Below, one piece after another: positions 1-6,657 of a stretch of 18,853 nucleotides of DNA; within the stretch, counting starts at the first letter, position 1, and each line of letters begins with the position of its first letter. The translations under genes were made by a program, and so were the position numbers. Source of the DNA: Betaproteobacteria bacterium (GTDB lineage: Bacteria > Pseudomonadota > Gammaproteobacteria > Burkholderiales > SG8-39); contig JAOUGZ010000010.1 of NCBI GenBank assembly GCA_029865405.1, forward strand, positions 1 to 18,853, written 5' to 3'. Below the pieces are notes generated by a model that saw nothing but the letters and a program-made list of their open reading frames with translations, made no database searches and was not told where the DNA came from.

Positions 1-2196
1 CGGCAGCCGGGAAAGCTCGCCGCGCGGGCGCTTCATGAGCACGCGCCAGCGCCCCTGCTTCCATTGGCCGCTCGCGCCGAGATCCCCGGCGTCCGCGCGC
101 CGCACGAGCTTCGCGTCCGGCCCGGTAGCGTCGAACAGCGCCGCAGCCGGTGCGACGCGGGGCTCGACCGAGCCCGCGCTCCAGTACCAGATGGTGGTGG
201 GGTGCGCCGCATCCCCGTGGCGATACAGGGGCTTTTGCACCGGCGCGGTGCCGTAGGCGCCCTCCTTCGGGAACTGGATCGCCACGGCGTCCGGGAAGAA
301 CTTCTCGCTCTTGCGGGGCAGCCGCGACACCACGTCGCCCCCCGGGCGGCTCTCGGTGCGATCGTTCACTTCAAGCAGGAAGGCGATCTCGCGCGCGTTG
401 TACACCGCGCGCACGGTGATCGCGTCGTTCAACGGGGTGAACAGGCGCTCTTCCTTGACGATGTTGGGCACGAGGCGGAAGGTGCTGGGCAGGGCCTGCG
501 CCCAGGCGGGATCGTCCGGGTCGGCGGGCAGCTCGCCGCTCACCTCGAGCGCCTCGAGCACCTTGCGCTCTCCCGGCCAGGTGCTCTCCTCGCGCAGCGA
601 GTAGACGTAGTTCGCGACGTGCCAGCGGTCCTCGGGCGCGATCGCGTCCTTCTCGCCCTCCTGCGTCGCGCGGTGCGCGGGCATCGGCGTGCCGCGGATG
701 CCGATCGACACGCGCCGGTAGATGTTGCGGAGGGTCTCGTCGCGCCGCGCGTCCCTGCGCTCGGCCCGCTCGGCCTCCGACGCGGCCTCGGTGTCGCGCC
801 AGGTCCAGGGCTTGGTGAGGTCGCGCGGCCATACGCGCTCGCCCCAGTCGTCCTCGAGCAGCTTGCCGGAGGTGATGTCGCCGCGGCCCGTCTCGCCGTG
901 GCACTTGCGGCAGTTCTCCTCGAACACCGCCTTGCCCTTTTGCGCCGACTCCGGCGAGTAGGCCACCTGGCCGTCCGTGGGCTCGGCCTGCGTGATCGCC
1001 CGCGCGTCGGCCTTGAGGTAGCGGCCCGCCGAATCGAAGTCCTCGTTCTTCGCGTCCTTCGGCGCCCAGAACCCCGAGGTGTCGAACTGCTTGAGCAGCG
1101 TCACGAGACCCGCGATCTGCTGGTCGGTGAGCACCTCGGACCACCCCGGCATGCTCGTGCCGGGAAGGCCCGCGCGGATCGTCTCGATCAGGTCGGCGTC
1201 GCGCGGCGGCAGGTCGCCCGGCGAGGTCTTGTATTTCCACAGCCCGCCGGTGAAATCGCGCGGCCGCGGAGACAGGAAATCCGCCGCCGGGCCGTCGCCC
1301 GCGCCGCTCTCGCCGTGGCATACCGCGCAGCGCAACTGGTAGATGGCCTTGCTGTCCATCTTGGCGCGCTGCGCCGCGATCTGGTCCTTCATGGTGGTCA
1401 CCGCCTTGGAGATGCCCGGATCCCACATGCGCGGCACCTGCCCCACGTAATCGAAGAGGAAGGTGATCACGTTCCACACCTCTTCCTCGGAGAGCATCTC
1501 GTGCCAGACCGGCATCGCCGAGTTCCAGGGCATGCCGCCCTCGGGCAGCCCCGGCCCGCCGGTCGTGATGCGCCAGAAAAGGAACGACTCCTGCAGCTGC
1601 GCGATCGTGCCGACGTCGCTGAAGTCGGTGGGCAGCGGATCGAGGCCCCTGGCGAAGTGCCCCTTGCCGTTCAGCAGATCGCCGTGGCAGTAGAAGCAGT
1701 TCTGGTAGTAGACCTGGCTGCCCGCCTGCGCCGCGTCGCGGTAAGCCTTCCAGGCCGCGTCCGCGTCCGTCCCGAGCAGCTTGAGCACGTTCATGCGCAC
1801 CGGGTTCTCGAGCTTCGCGAGGTCGTAGGACTTGCCGTAGACCCGGATGCCCGCGGGCGGCGACGGGTGCACCTGGCGCAGCTCGAGCGGGGTCTCGCGC
1901 GAGGGCTTCAGCGCGTCGTAGACCACGGCTCCCGGCACGAGCGGCAGCCCGAGCAGCAGCGCCCAGCGCAGCAGCCAGGTGTCGTCGTTGCGCAGGGTCG
2001 CGGCGATCGGCGCCTTGAACTCGCGCCAGCGGGCCTCGTCGCTGGAGAAGTACAGGATCACGCCGACGAATACGATGATCATGTAGGCGAGCATCAGGGA
2101 ACGCGGCATGAACGGCGGCACGGCCAGGCTGAAGACCAGCCAGGCGCCGACCAGCACCAGCACCGCCTGCGCGAACGCCGGGACCCGCAGTTTCAC
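1..2196 (-). CDS. Membrane-anchored triheme cytochrome c with C-terminal ethylbenzene-dehydrogenase-gamma-type heme domain (partial, 3' end outside window)
   Basis: The frame is open for 732 codons from a GTG at 2196 and leaves the window at base 1 without a stop. The GTG overlaps the stop of the upstream diheme cytochrome gene by four bases (GTGA), which supports this start. Residues about 5-45 are hydrophobic and likely form one or two membrane spans. Three c-type heme motifs follow: CFYCH (167-171), CAVCH (290-294) and CRKCH (429-433). The CAVCH and CRKCH modules look like ordinary class I cytochrome domains with downstream Met-Pro ligand motifs. From about residue 550 the sequence resembles the EB_dh/DOMON-like heme b domain of ethylbenzene dehydrogenase and chlorate reductase gamma subunits (FTPLNDAITVRAVYNA, then KPLYRHGDAAHPTTIWYW). 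I infer a periplasm-facing electron-transfer subunit of the neighbouring CydA-like complex. The fusion of three c hemes to an EB_dh domain is unusual. The heme motifs are certain and the domain assignment is likely. Confidence 0.9.
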   Translation of the reverse strand, partial: MKLRVPAFAQAVLVLVGAWLVFSLAVPPFMPRSLMLAYMIIVFVGVILYFSSDEARWREFKAPIAATLRNDDTWLLRWALLLGLPLVPGAVVYDALKPSRETPLELRQVHPSPPAGIRVYGKSYDLAKLENPVRMNVLKLLGTDADAAWKAYRDAAQAGSQVYYQNCFYCHGDLLNGKGHFARGLDPLPTDFSDVGTIAQLQESFLFWRITTGGPGLPEGGMPWNSAMPVWHEMLSEEEVWNVITFLFDYVGQVPRMWDPGISKAVTTMKDQIAAQRAKMDSKAIYQLRCAVCHGESGAGDGPAADFLSPRPRDFTGGLWKYKTSPGDLPPRDADLIETIRAGLPGTSMPGWSEVLTDQQIAGLVTLLKQFDTSGFWAPKDAKNEDFDSAGRYLKADARAITQAEPTDGQVAYSPESAQKGKAVFEENCRKCHGETGRGDITSGKLLEDDWGERVWPRDLTKPWTWRDTEAASEAERAERRDARRDETLRNIYRRVSIGIRGTPMPAHRATQEGEKDAIAPEDRWHVANYVYSLREESTWPGERKVLEALEVSGELPADPDDPAWAQALPSTFRLVPNIVKEERLFTPLNDAITVRAVYNAREIAFLLEVNDRTESRPGGDVVSRLPRKSEKFFPDAVAIQFPKEGAYGTAPVQKPLYRHGDAAHPTTIWYWSAGSVEPRVAPAAALFDATGPDAKLVRRADAGDLGASGQWKQGRWRVLMKRPRGELSRLP

Positions 2197-3005
2197 TTCA
2201 CCGACCCTTTCTGCTGCGCGAGGAAGCGCACCAGCAGGTCGAGCTCCGTCAGCGTCATGTGCGGGAATTCGGGCATGATCGGCGGGAAGCCCTGCGCGAT
2301 GACCGCCTTGGGATCGACGATGCTGGTGCGGATCTGCTCGACGCTCAGGCGCTTGCCGACGTCGGTGAGGCTCGGGCCGACGGGCGACTGGGTCGCGAGG
2401 ACCGAGTGGCAGGCGGCGCAGCCGAACTTCGCGAGGGCGGCTTCGGCGGTCTGCGCGCTCGCCGGCGCGGCGCCGGCCTCGGGCTTGCGGGCCGCGGGCG
2501 CTTCCTTCGGCAAGGCGACCGTGACCGGGTTGCCGTCCTTCTTCTGCAGGTAGGCGATCACGGCGCCGATCTCGATCTCGGAGAGCTGGATCGGCGGCTG
2601 GTCCACCGCCGGCATGGGCGACTCGGTGTCGTCGCTGCCCTTCTTGCCGAAGCCCCTCACGACGTAGGCGCTCGGCGCCACCAGAGACTCGCGCAGGTAG
2701 CCCTCCGCGTCCTTCGCCTGGCCCTTGTAGCCCGCCTCCGCGACGCGCTCGAGCGAGGTCTTCACGACGTCGTAGGTGAGCAAGTCGGGCGCCCGGCCCA
2801 GCTTGTTGTGGCAGAGCGCGCACGTCCCCTTGCCGTCATACAACTCCTGGCCGAGGGCGGCATAGCTCTCCACAGTGAGCTCGCCGAGGTTCACCTCCTT
2901 GTCTTCCGGCGCCTCGCCCCTCATCTGCGGCAATACGTAGGTCACCGCGGCGAACGCCAGGATCAGGACGATGCTGAACGCGAGCGGCCGTGCGAGCGCC
3001 GTCAT
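2193..3005 (-). CDS. Membrane-anchored diheme cytochrome c
   Basis: This 270-residue protein starts at ATG 3005, which overlaps the stop of the CydA-like gene by four bases (ATGA). An uncleaved-looking hydrophobic segment (residues 7-25) should anchor it in the cytoplasmic membrane with the rest in the periplasm. Two c-type heme motifs are present, CALCH (62-66) and CAACH (196-200). Each is followed by a plausible axial Met: SPMPAV near 131 and PPIMPEF near 244. An Ala/Pro-rich linker at about 163-190 joins the two domains. The position between the CydA-like gene and the triheme gene, with overlaps on both sides, suggests a subunit of the same membrane complex that passes electrons to or from soluble c-type carriers. 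The open frame continues far upstream of 3005, but that part lies inside the CydA-like gene and is a shadow. Confidence 0.93.
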   Translation of the reverse strand: MTALARPLAFSIVLILAFAAVTYVLPQMRGEAPEDKEVNLGELTVESYAALGQELYDGKGTCALCHNKLGRAPDLLTYDVVKTSLERVAEAGYKGQAKDAEGYLRESLVAPSAYVVRGFGKKGSDDTESPMPAVDQPPIQLSEIEIGAVIAYLQKKDGNPVTVALPKEAPAARKPEAGAAPASAQTAEAALAKFGCAACHSVLATQSPVGPSLTDVGKRLSVEQIRTSIVDPKAVIAQGFPPIMPEFPHMTLTELDLLVRFLAQQKGSVK

Positions 3006-4870
3006 GCCGCCGCCTCGGCCCGCGCCGCGCGCGGCGCGGGAGCGGGCGGGACCTGCCGGGTGCCGCTCAGGTTGGCGATCCAGAAGATGAACAACAGGAA
3101 CACGAGGAACAGCAGCGTCGCGCCCGTGACCACGTTGCCCACCGTCGCGAGCGGCGGGATGAAGTTGTCCGGTGAGTTGTCCTTCATCACCGTGTAGACG
3201 TGCCAGTGCGTGCGCACCGAGGAGCGGATGTAGCCCATCAGGGCCATCAGCCAGGTGAAGGCGATCGGCAGCGCAAACAGCGCGTACTGCGAGCGCTCCG
3301 GCACCTTGCCCCAGTACACGGGCAGGGTCTTCGCGCCCTTGAACATCAGGGTGTCGATCACCACGCCGCTCACGATCACGACGACCGTGGACATCACCTG
3401 GATGACGCTCGAGCCCACCTTGTACACGGTGTTGGTGAAGTAGCCGTAGTACACGCCGGCGAAGATGACGTTCGCGCTCGCCACGATGTAGATCGCGATC
3501 AACAGCGCGTTGCCCCAGTCGCGCCACTCGACCGTGATCACCTTGTCGGCGCGCCGGTAGAGCTGGAACGACAGGAACGTGTAGATGAGCATCAGGAACA
3601 CGGCGATGTTCTTCGCCGGCATGATGCCGAGCGGCCCGAGCACCGGGTGGTTGCCGCCGCCCAGGCGCGCGACCTCGGCGCCCGTGTAGATCACGTTATG
3701 CGGCGTGACCCATACCAGGAAGCCGAGCACCAGGATGATCGCTATGTACTTGACCATCCAGCGGTAGCGCTCGCCGCCCTCGGTGCGCGACATCCCGGTC
3801 CACAGGTAGTAGTTGCCCGCGAGCAGGATGGTGCAGATGAGCACCGCCTGGATCACGAACAGCCACGCGAGGATGCCGCCCATCGCGAGGATGCCCATCT
3901 GCTGCGAGTAGGCGTAGACCTCGGCCATCATCCAGTAGCCGGCGAAGGGCAGCGGCAGGAACGCGAGGATCGCCGTGAAGTTCGAGGTATAGCCCATCCA
4001 GTCGTAGTGGGCCTTCTCGGCCGCGGTCCTGGCCGCGAGGAACTTGAACGCCGCGTAGGCGCCGACCACCGCGCCGCCGAAGGCGATGTTGGCGAGGAAC
4101 CGGTGCAGGTTGAGCGGGTTCCACAGCGGCCCCTTCATGATCTCCCAGATGCTGCCGGTGACCGCGCCGCTCGCCGGGTCGACGCCCGAGGGCGCCATCA
4201 TGAAGGTGGTCCACGAGTTCGCCACCACGAGCAGCGTGGTGCCCACCGCGTTCAGCATCAGCCCCAGGGTGAGATGCACCCACTTGCGGTTGCCGTAGCG
4301 CAGCGCGTCCCAGCCGTAGTAGTAGACGTAGAGGAACAGGCTCTCGAGGAAGAACAGCACCGCGTAGACGAGCACCTGCGATCCGAACACCCGCATCAGG
4401 TAGCCCATGAACTGCGGGTAGAGCAGGAACAGCGCGAGCGCGAGCGCGCCGCCGAACAGCGCCGTGATGGCGTACGCGGTCAGGCTCACCTTCATGAACT
4501 CGTGCGCCATGTCGTCGTAGCGATCGTCGCCGGTCCTGAAGCCGATCAGCTCGATGACGAGCACGAAGATCGGCACCGCGAGCACCAGCGCGCCGAAGAA
4601 GAGGTGCATCTGCGCGATGATCCAGACCACGGTGCGGCTGCTCACGCCCAGGCGCGGGTAGTCCGCGCGCTTGAGCTTGGGTGCGCCCGCGTCGGCCGGC
4701 GTCTTGGCCTCGGCCGGAGCCTCGGTCGCCGCGCCCTGCTCCGCGGCGAGCGCCTCGGCGGCGCCCGCGCCGGGCAGGCCGGCGCCGATCGCCACGAGCA
4801 GCGCGACGAGGAGCACCGGCACCAGGCCGCGCAGGACCCATCCCCGCAAATCGCCGCTCGGCAGGCTCAT
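3002..4870 (-). CDS. CydA-like polytopic membrane protein (cytochrome bd oxidase superfamily, divergent, no CydB partner)
   Basis: This 622-residue protein starts at ATG 4870 behind a GGAAGGA ribosome site. Residues 12-32 look like a signal sequence, followed by an Ala/Glu-rich linker to about 75 and then about 13 membrane spans. The first half aligns by eye with CydA. QMHLFFGALVLAVP (87-100) matches the CydA helix carrying His19, so the His is kept as His89. FFLESLFLYVYYYGWDAL (173-190) matches the CydA FFLE...FFGWD segment, with Glu176 at the E. coli Glu107 position. LLVVANSW (213-220) and WNPLNLHRF (250-258) match the following CydA helices. The heme b558 His186 position seems to be Ala260, with His256 one helical turn earlier. 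The GRQPW-containing end is replaced by GYIRSSVRTHW (546-556), which lacks the Glu ligand. The quinol-oxidase Q-loop is not recognisable. No CydB follows; c-type cytochromes do. I infer a member of the non-quinol branch of the bd superfamily, with unproven oxygen-reductase activity. Confidence 0.9.
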   Translation of the reverse strand: MSLPSGDLRGWVLRGLVPVLLVALLVAIGAGLPGAGAAEALAAEQGAATEAPAEAKTPADAGAPKLKRADYPRLGVSSRTVVWIIAQMHLFFGALVLAVPIFVLVIELIGFRTGDDRYDDMAHEFMKVSLTAYAITALFGGALALALFLLYPQFMGYLMRVFGSQVLVYAVLFFLESLFLYVYYYGWDALRYGNRKWVHLTLGLMLNAVGTTLLVVANSWTTFMMAPSGVDPASGAVTGSIWEIMKGPLWNPLNLHRFLANIAFGGAVVGAYAAFKFLAARTAAEKAHYDWMGYTSNFTAILAFLPLPFAGYWMMAEVYAYSQQMGILAMGGILAWLFVIQAVLICTILLAGNYYLWTGMSRTEGGERYRWMVKYIAIILVLGFLVWVTPHNVIYTGAEVARLGGGNHPVLGPLGIMPAKNIAVFLMLIYTFLSFQLYRRADKVITVEWRDWGNALLIAIYIVASANVIFAGVYYGYFTNTVYKVGSSVIQVMSTVVVIVSGVVIDTLMFKGAKTLPVYWGKVPERSQYALFALPIAFTWLMALMGYIRSSVRTHWHVYTVMKDNSPDNFIPPLATVGNVVTGATLLFLVFLLFIFWIANLSGTRQVPPAPAPRAARAEAAA

Positions 4871-4887
4871 GGCGCGCGTCCTTCCCG

Positions 4888-5004
4888 TCAGCCGTGGTGT
4901 CCCGAAACGCCGCCGGTGTAGATGAGGAGCCACCAGAAGAAGATCAGGACGACGGCCAGCGTGACGAAGAACAGCCACGCGCCCCAGTTCGACTCGCGCC
5001 TCAC
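4888..5004 (-). CDS. 38-residue single-span membrane peptide, possible accessory subunit of the CydA-like complex
   Basis: A GTG at 5004 overlaps the stop of the upstream gene by four bases (GTGA) and opens a 38-codon frame. It encodes a charged N-terminus (MRRESNWG), one hydrophobic span of about 21 residues (residues 9-30, WLFFVTLAVVLIFFWW core) and a short tail ending in HHG. The gene ends 17 bases before the ATG of the CydA-like gene. Its size, topology and position recall CydX/CcoQ-type small subunits of terminal oxidases, although it lies upstream rather than downstream. No sequence identity to CydX is evident. The longer in-frame start at 5124 is rejected because it would overlap the upstream gene by more than 100 bases with a shadow-like Arg/Gly-rich sequence. 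Confidence 0.75.
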   Translation of the reverse strand: MRRESNWGAWLFFVTLAVVLIFFWWLLIYTGGVSGHHG

Positions 5005-5264
5005 CCGCCCGCCTTGCGCTTGCGGCCGCCGGTGTCGCCGCCCGGCGGGACGGCCACCGGCCGCGGCGCTGCCATGTCCAGGCAGGCCGCGGACACGCCG
5101 CTCACCCGCTCCAGGAATTCGCACACCTCGGCGAAGCTCTGGAAATAGAGCTCCTCGCCGCCCTGCACGTGCTGCACGTGCCCGCGCCAGTTCGCCTCCT
5201 TGCCGGCGTCGCGCTCCAGCCAGATGCGCGCGACGAACGACTGCGTGGTCTGCGACCTCACCAT
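5001..5264 (-). CDS. Small soluble protein of unknown function, first gene of the CydA-like operon
   Basis: From ATG 5264 this encodes 87 residues. The N-terminal half (SFVARIWLERD...NWRGHVQHVQGGEELYFQSF) has the look of a small beta-rich domain often seen as a stand-alone hypothetical protein beside signalling or stress genes in proteobacteria. The C-terminal 25 residues are Pro/Gly/Lys-rich and probably disordered. There is no signal peptide, membrane span or heme motif. It is the promoter-proximal gene, about 48 bases downstream of the heptamer array and -10-like hexamer, and overlaps the next gene by GTGA. An in-frame start at 5342 lies inside the heptamer array and gives a non-conserved-looking N-terminus, so I prefer 5264. 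The function is not known. Confidence 0.75.
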   Translation of the reverse strand: MVRSQTTQSFVARIWLERDAGKEANWRGHVQHVQGGEELYFQSFAEVCEFLERVSGVSAACLDMAAPRPVAVPPGGDTGGRKRKAGG

Positions 5265-5310
5265 GGCGGCAGGCCTTGGGCGGTTGGGGCGTTGGGCATG
5301 GCGGCTCTCA

Positions 5311-5342
5311 AGTAACACGCCGCAGTGACAGTCTGGTAACAC
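5311..5342 (-). promoter_or_regulatory. Candidate promoter with SARP-type heptamer repeats for the CydA-like operon
   Basis: On the minus strand GTGTTAC (5342-5336) is followed after 4 bases by CTGTCAC (5331-5325). Seven bases further lies the -10-like TGTTAC (5317-5312), which is part of a third GTGTTAC (5318-5312). The 11-bp repeat pitch and the 7-8 bp distance to the -10 are the arrangement known for SARP/BTAD activators. The same heptamer pair occurs before the tetrapyrrole operon (15758-15775). A start point near 5305 would leave a leader of about 40 bases. This rests on pattern only. Confidence 0.55.
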
Positions 5343-5344
5343 GG

Positions 5345-5362
5345 CCCGCGCGGGAACGCGGG
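5345..5362 (-). terminator. GC-rich hairpin after the regulator gene
   Basis: CCCGCG (5345-5350) pairs with CGCGGG (5357-5362) around a six-base loop. It starts 10 bases past the stop of the PAS-BTAD regulator gene and just before the heptamer array, so it separates two transcription units. It has no T-tract, so any termination would be weak or factor-assisted. Confidence 0.3.
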
Positions 5363-5371
5363 TGACTAAGC

Positions 5372-6631
5372 TCAGCCCCGCGAGGACGCCGGCTTGAGCT
5401 CGATGACCGGCGCCGACGGCGCGCCGCTCTCGGCGCGCTCCTGCGCGAGGATTTCCCGGTACAGGCGCTGGGTCTCGGGCATCGGCTCCGCGCCGAACTC
5501 GCGCCCGAGTACCTCACGGCAGTGGCGATACTGGGCGACCGCCCAGTCCCGGCGCCCGAGGCGCGCGAGGTAATCCATCAGGTCGCGATGGAAGCTCTCG
5601 CGGCACGGGTCGTGCACCAGACCCTTGCGGCACACGAGCACGGCCTCGGCGAACTCCCCGCGCTCGGCGTGGCACTCCGCCTTGCGCGTCAGCATGTCCA
5701 TGTAGATCTCGCCGAGGCGCTCGCGCTCCTCGGCGCACCAGTCGGCCAGCGAGTCCTGCTCGAGATAGGCGCCCCGGTAGAGCAGCTGCGCCTCCTCATA
5801 GCGGCGCAGGGCCTCCGCGCCCTGCCCCTTGGCCTGCAGCGCGCGGCCTGCCGAGACGCTTTTCTCGAAGCTCTCGGCGTCCACCCACACCGCGTCGCGC
5901 TTGAGCAGGTAGGCGTTACCGACGGTCTGGAGGGCGTCCTCGCCCGCGCCCGCGGCGCGCAGCTGCTCCCGCAGGTAGTACATCGTCACCTTGAGGCGGC
6001 CCCAGCCGCGCGCCTCGTCCACCTCGGGCCACAGACAATCCAGGATGCGCTCGCGGTGCACCGGGCGATCGAGCTGGGTCACGAGGAACTTGAGCAGCGT
6101 CACTGCCTGGCGCCGCTTCCACTTCTCCACCTCGACGCCGCGCCCGCCGGCGACCAGGCCGAACTTGCCGAGCGTGAAGATCTGCAGCACGCCGCCGAGC
6201 GGCGCGCGCACCTGTTGCGCGTCCCGCTCGCGCAGGAACACGATGGCAACGGGCGCGCCGCACGACAGGCCCTGCGCCTGCGGCAGCACGATCGAGTGAT
6301 AGCTCACCTCCACCCAGCCGCCATCCTTGTGGCGCACGCGGCAGCGGGCCACGCCCTGCGGGCGGCAGTCGCGAAAGCACTGGAAGACCTGGCATGCCGG
6401 CACGCACTGCGGCTCGCCGCCGGGCAGGACCGCCTGCAGGATCTCGGCGCAGGGCCGGCCGAGCGCCTCGTCGCGCGCATAGCCGAACAACTGCTCGGCG
6501 ACGCGGTTCCAGGCGGACACGCACTGCCGGTCGTCGATGACGAGCGCGGCGTCCGAGGAGAACTCCACCAGCCGCGCGGCGGTGGCCGTGTCGGCCTGCG
6601 TCGGCGGGGTGGGAGGAATCGCTTCGAACAT
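5372..6631 (-). CDS. PAS-domain transcription regulator of the SARP/BTAD type
   Basis: This is a 419-residue protein from ATG 6631 with an AAGGAG ribosome site. Residues about 15-138 form a PAS domain (FSSDAALVIDDRQCVSAWN, then the GWVEVSYHSI strand). Within it lies a cysteine cluster, C76-x3-C80-x4-C85-x3-C89-x7-C97, plus Cys61 and Cys124, which could bind a metal or cofactor or sense redox. Residues about 148-230 form an OmpR-like winged helix of the SARP kind (LGKFGLV...WKRRQAVTLLKFL...ILDCLWPE...LKVTMYYLREQL). Residues about 240-400 form the bacterial transcriptional activation (BTAD) TPR-like domain. It ends a cytochrome operon, 26 bases after the porin gene. I infer that it activates the two promoters in this window carrying 11-bp-spaced heptamers. 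SARP proteins are best known from actinobacteria, and PAS fusions are less studied. Confidence 0.92.
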   Translation of the reverse strand: MFEAIPPTPPTQADTATAARLVEFSSDAALVIDDRQCVSAWNRVAEQLFGYARDEALGRPCAEILQAVLPGGEPQCVPACQVFQCFRDCRPQGVARCRVRHKDGGWVEVSYHSIVLPQAQGLSCGAPVAIVFLRERDAQQVRAPLGGVLQIFTLGKFGLVAGGRGVEVEKWKRRQAVTLLKFLVTQLDRPVHRERILDCLWPEVDEARGWGRLKVTMYYLREQLRAAGAGEDALQTVGNAYLLKRDAVWVDAESFEKSVSAGRALQAKGQGAEALRRYEEAQLLYRGAYLEQDSLADWCAEERERLGEIYMDMLTRKAECHAERGEFAEAVLVCRKGLVHDPCRESFHRDLMDYLARLGRRDWAVAQYRHCREVLGREFGAEPMPETQRLYREILAQERAESGAPSAPVIELKPASSRG

Positions 6632-6657
6632 CGGCGCGGGCTCCTTGTGCGCGGGCC

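Noticed and set aside
371..1477. 368-codon minus-strand frame
   Set aside because: It is a +1 shadow of the triheme EB_dh gene, which carries the CxxCH motifs and runs continuously from 2196 to the edge.
64..2553. 829-codon open frame on the plus strand
   Set aside because: It is antisense to two clear cytochrome genes, its product is an Arg/His/Ala-rich repeat-free sequence without domains, and it arises from the high-GC third-position bias.
4888..5124. 78-residue version of the small membrane peptide
   Set aside because: Its first 40 residues overlap the upstream gene in another frame and are Arg/Gly-rich; the GTGA overlap start at 5004 is more credible.
5258..5299. A 13-codon frame (MPNAPTAQGLPPW) just before the 87-residue gene, as a leader peptide
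   Set aside because: It ends overlapping the ATG of the gene, which is suggestive, but it has no ribosome site and no attenuator-like codons or hairpins.
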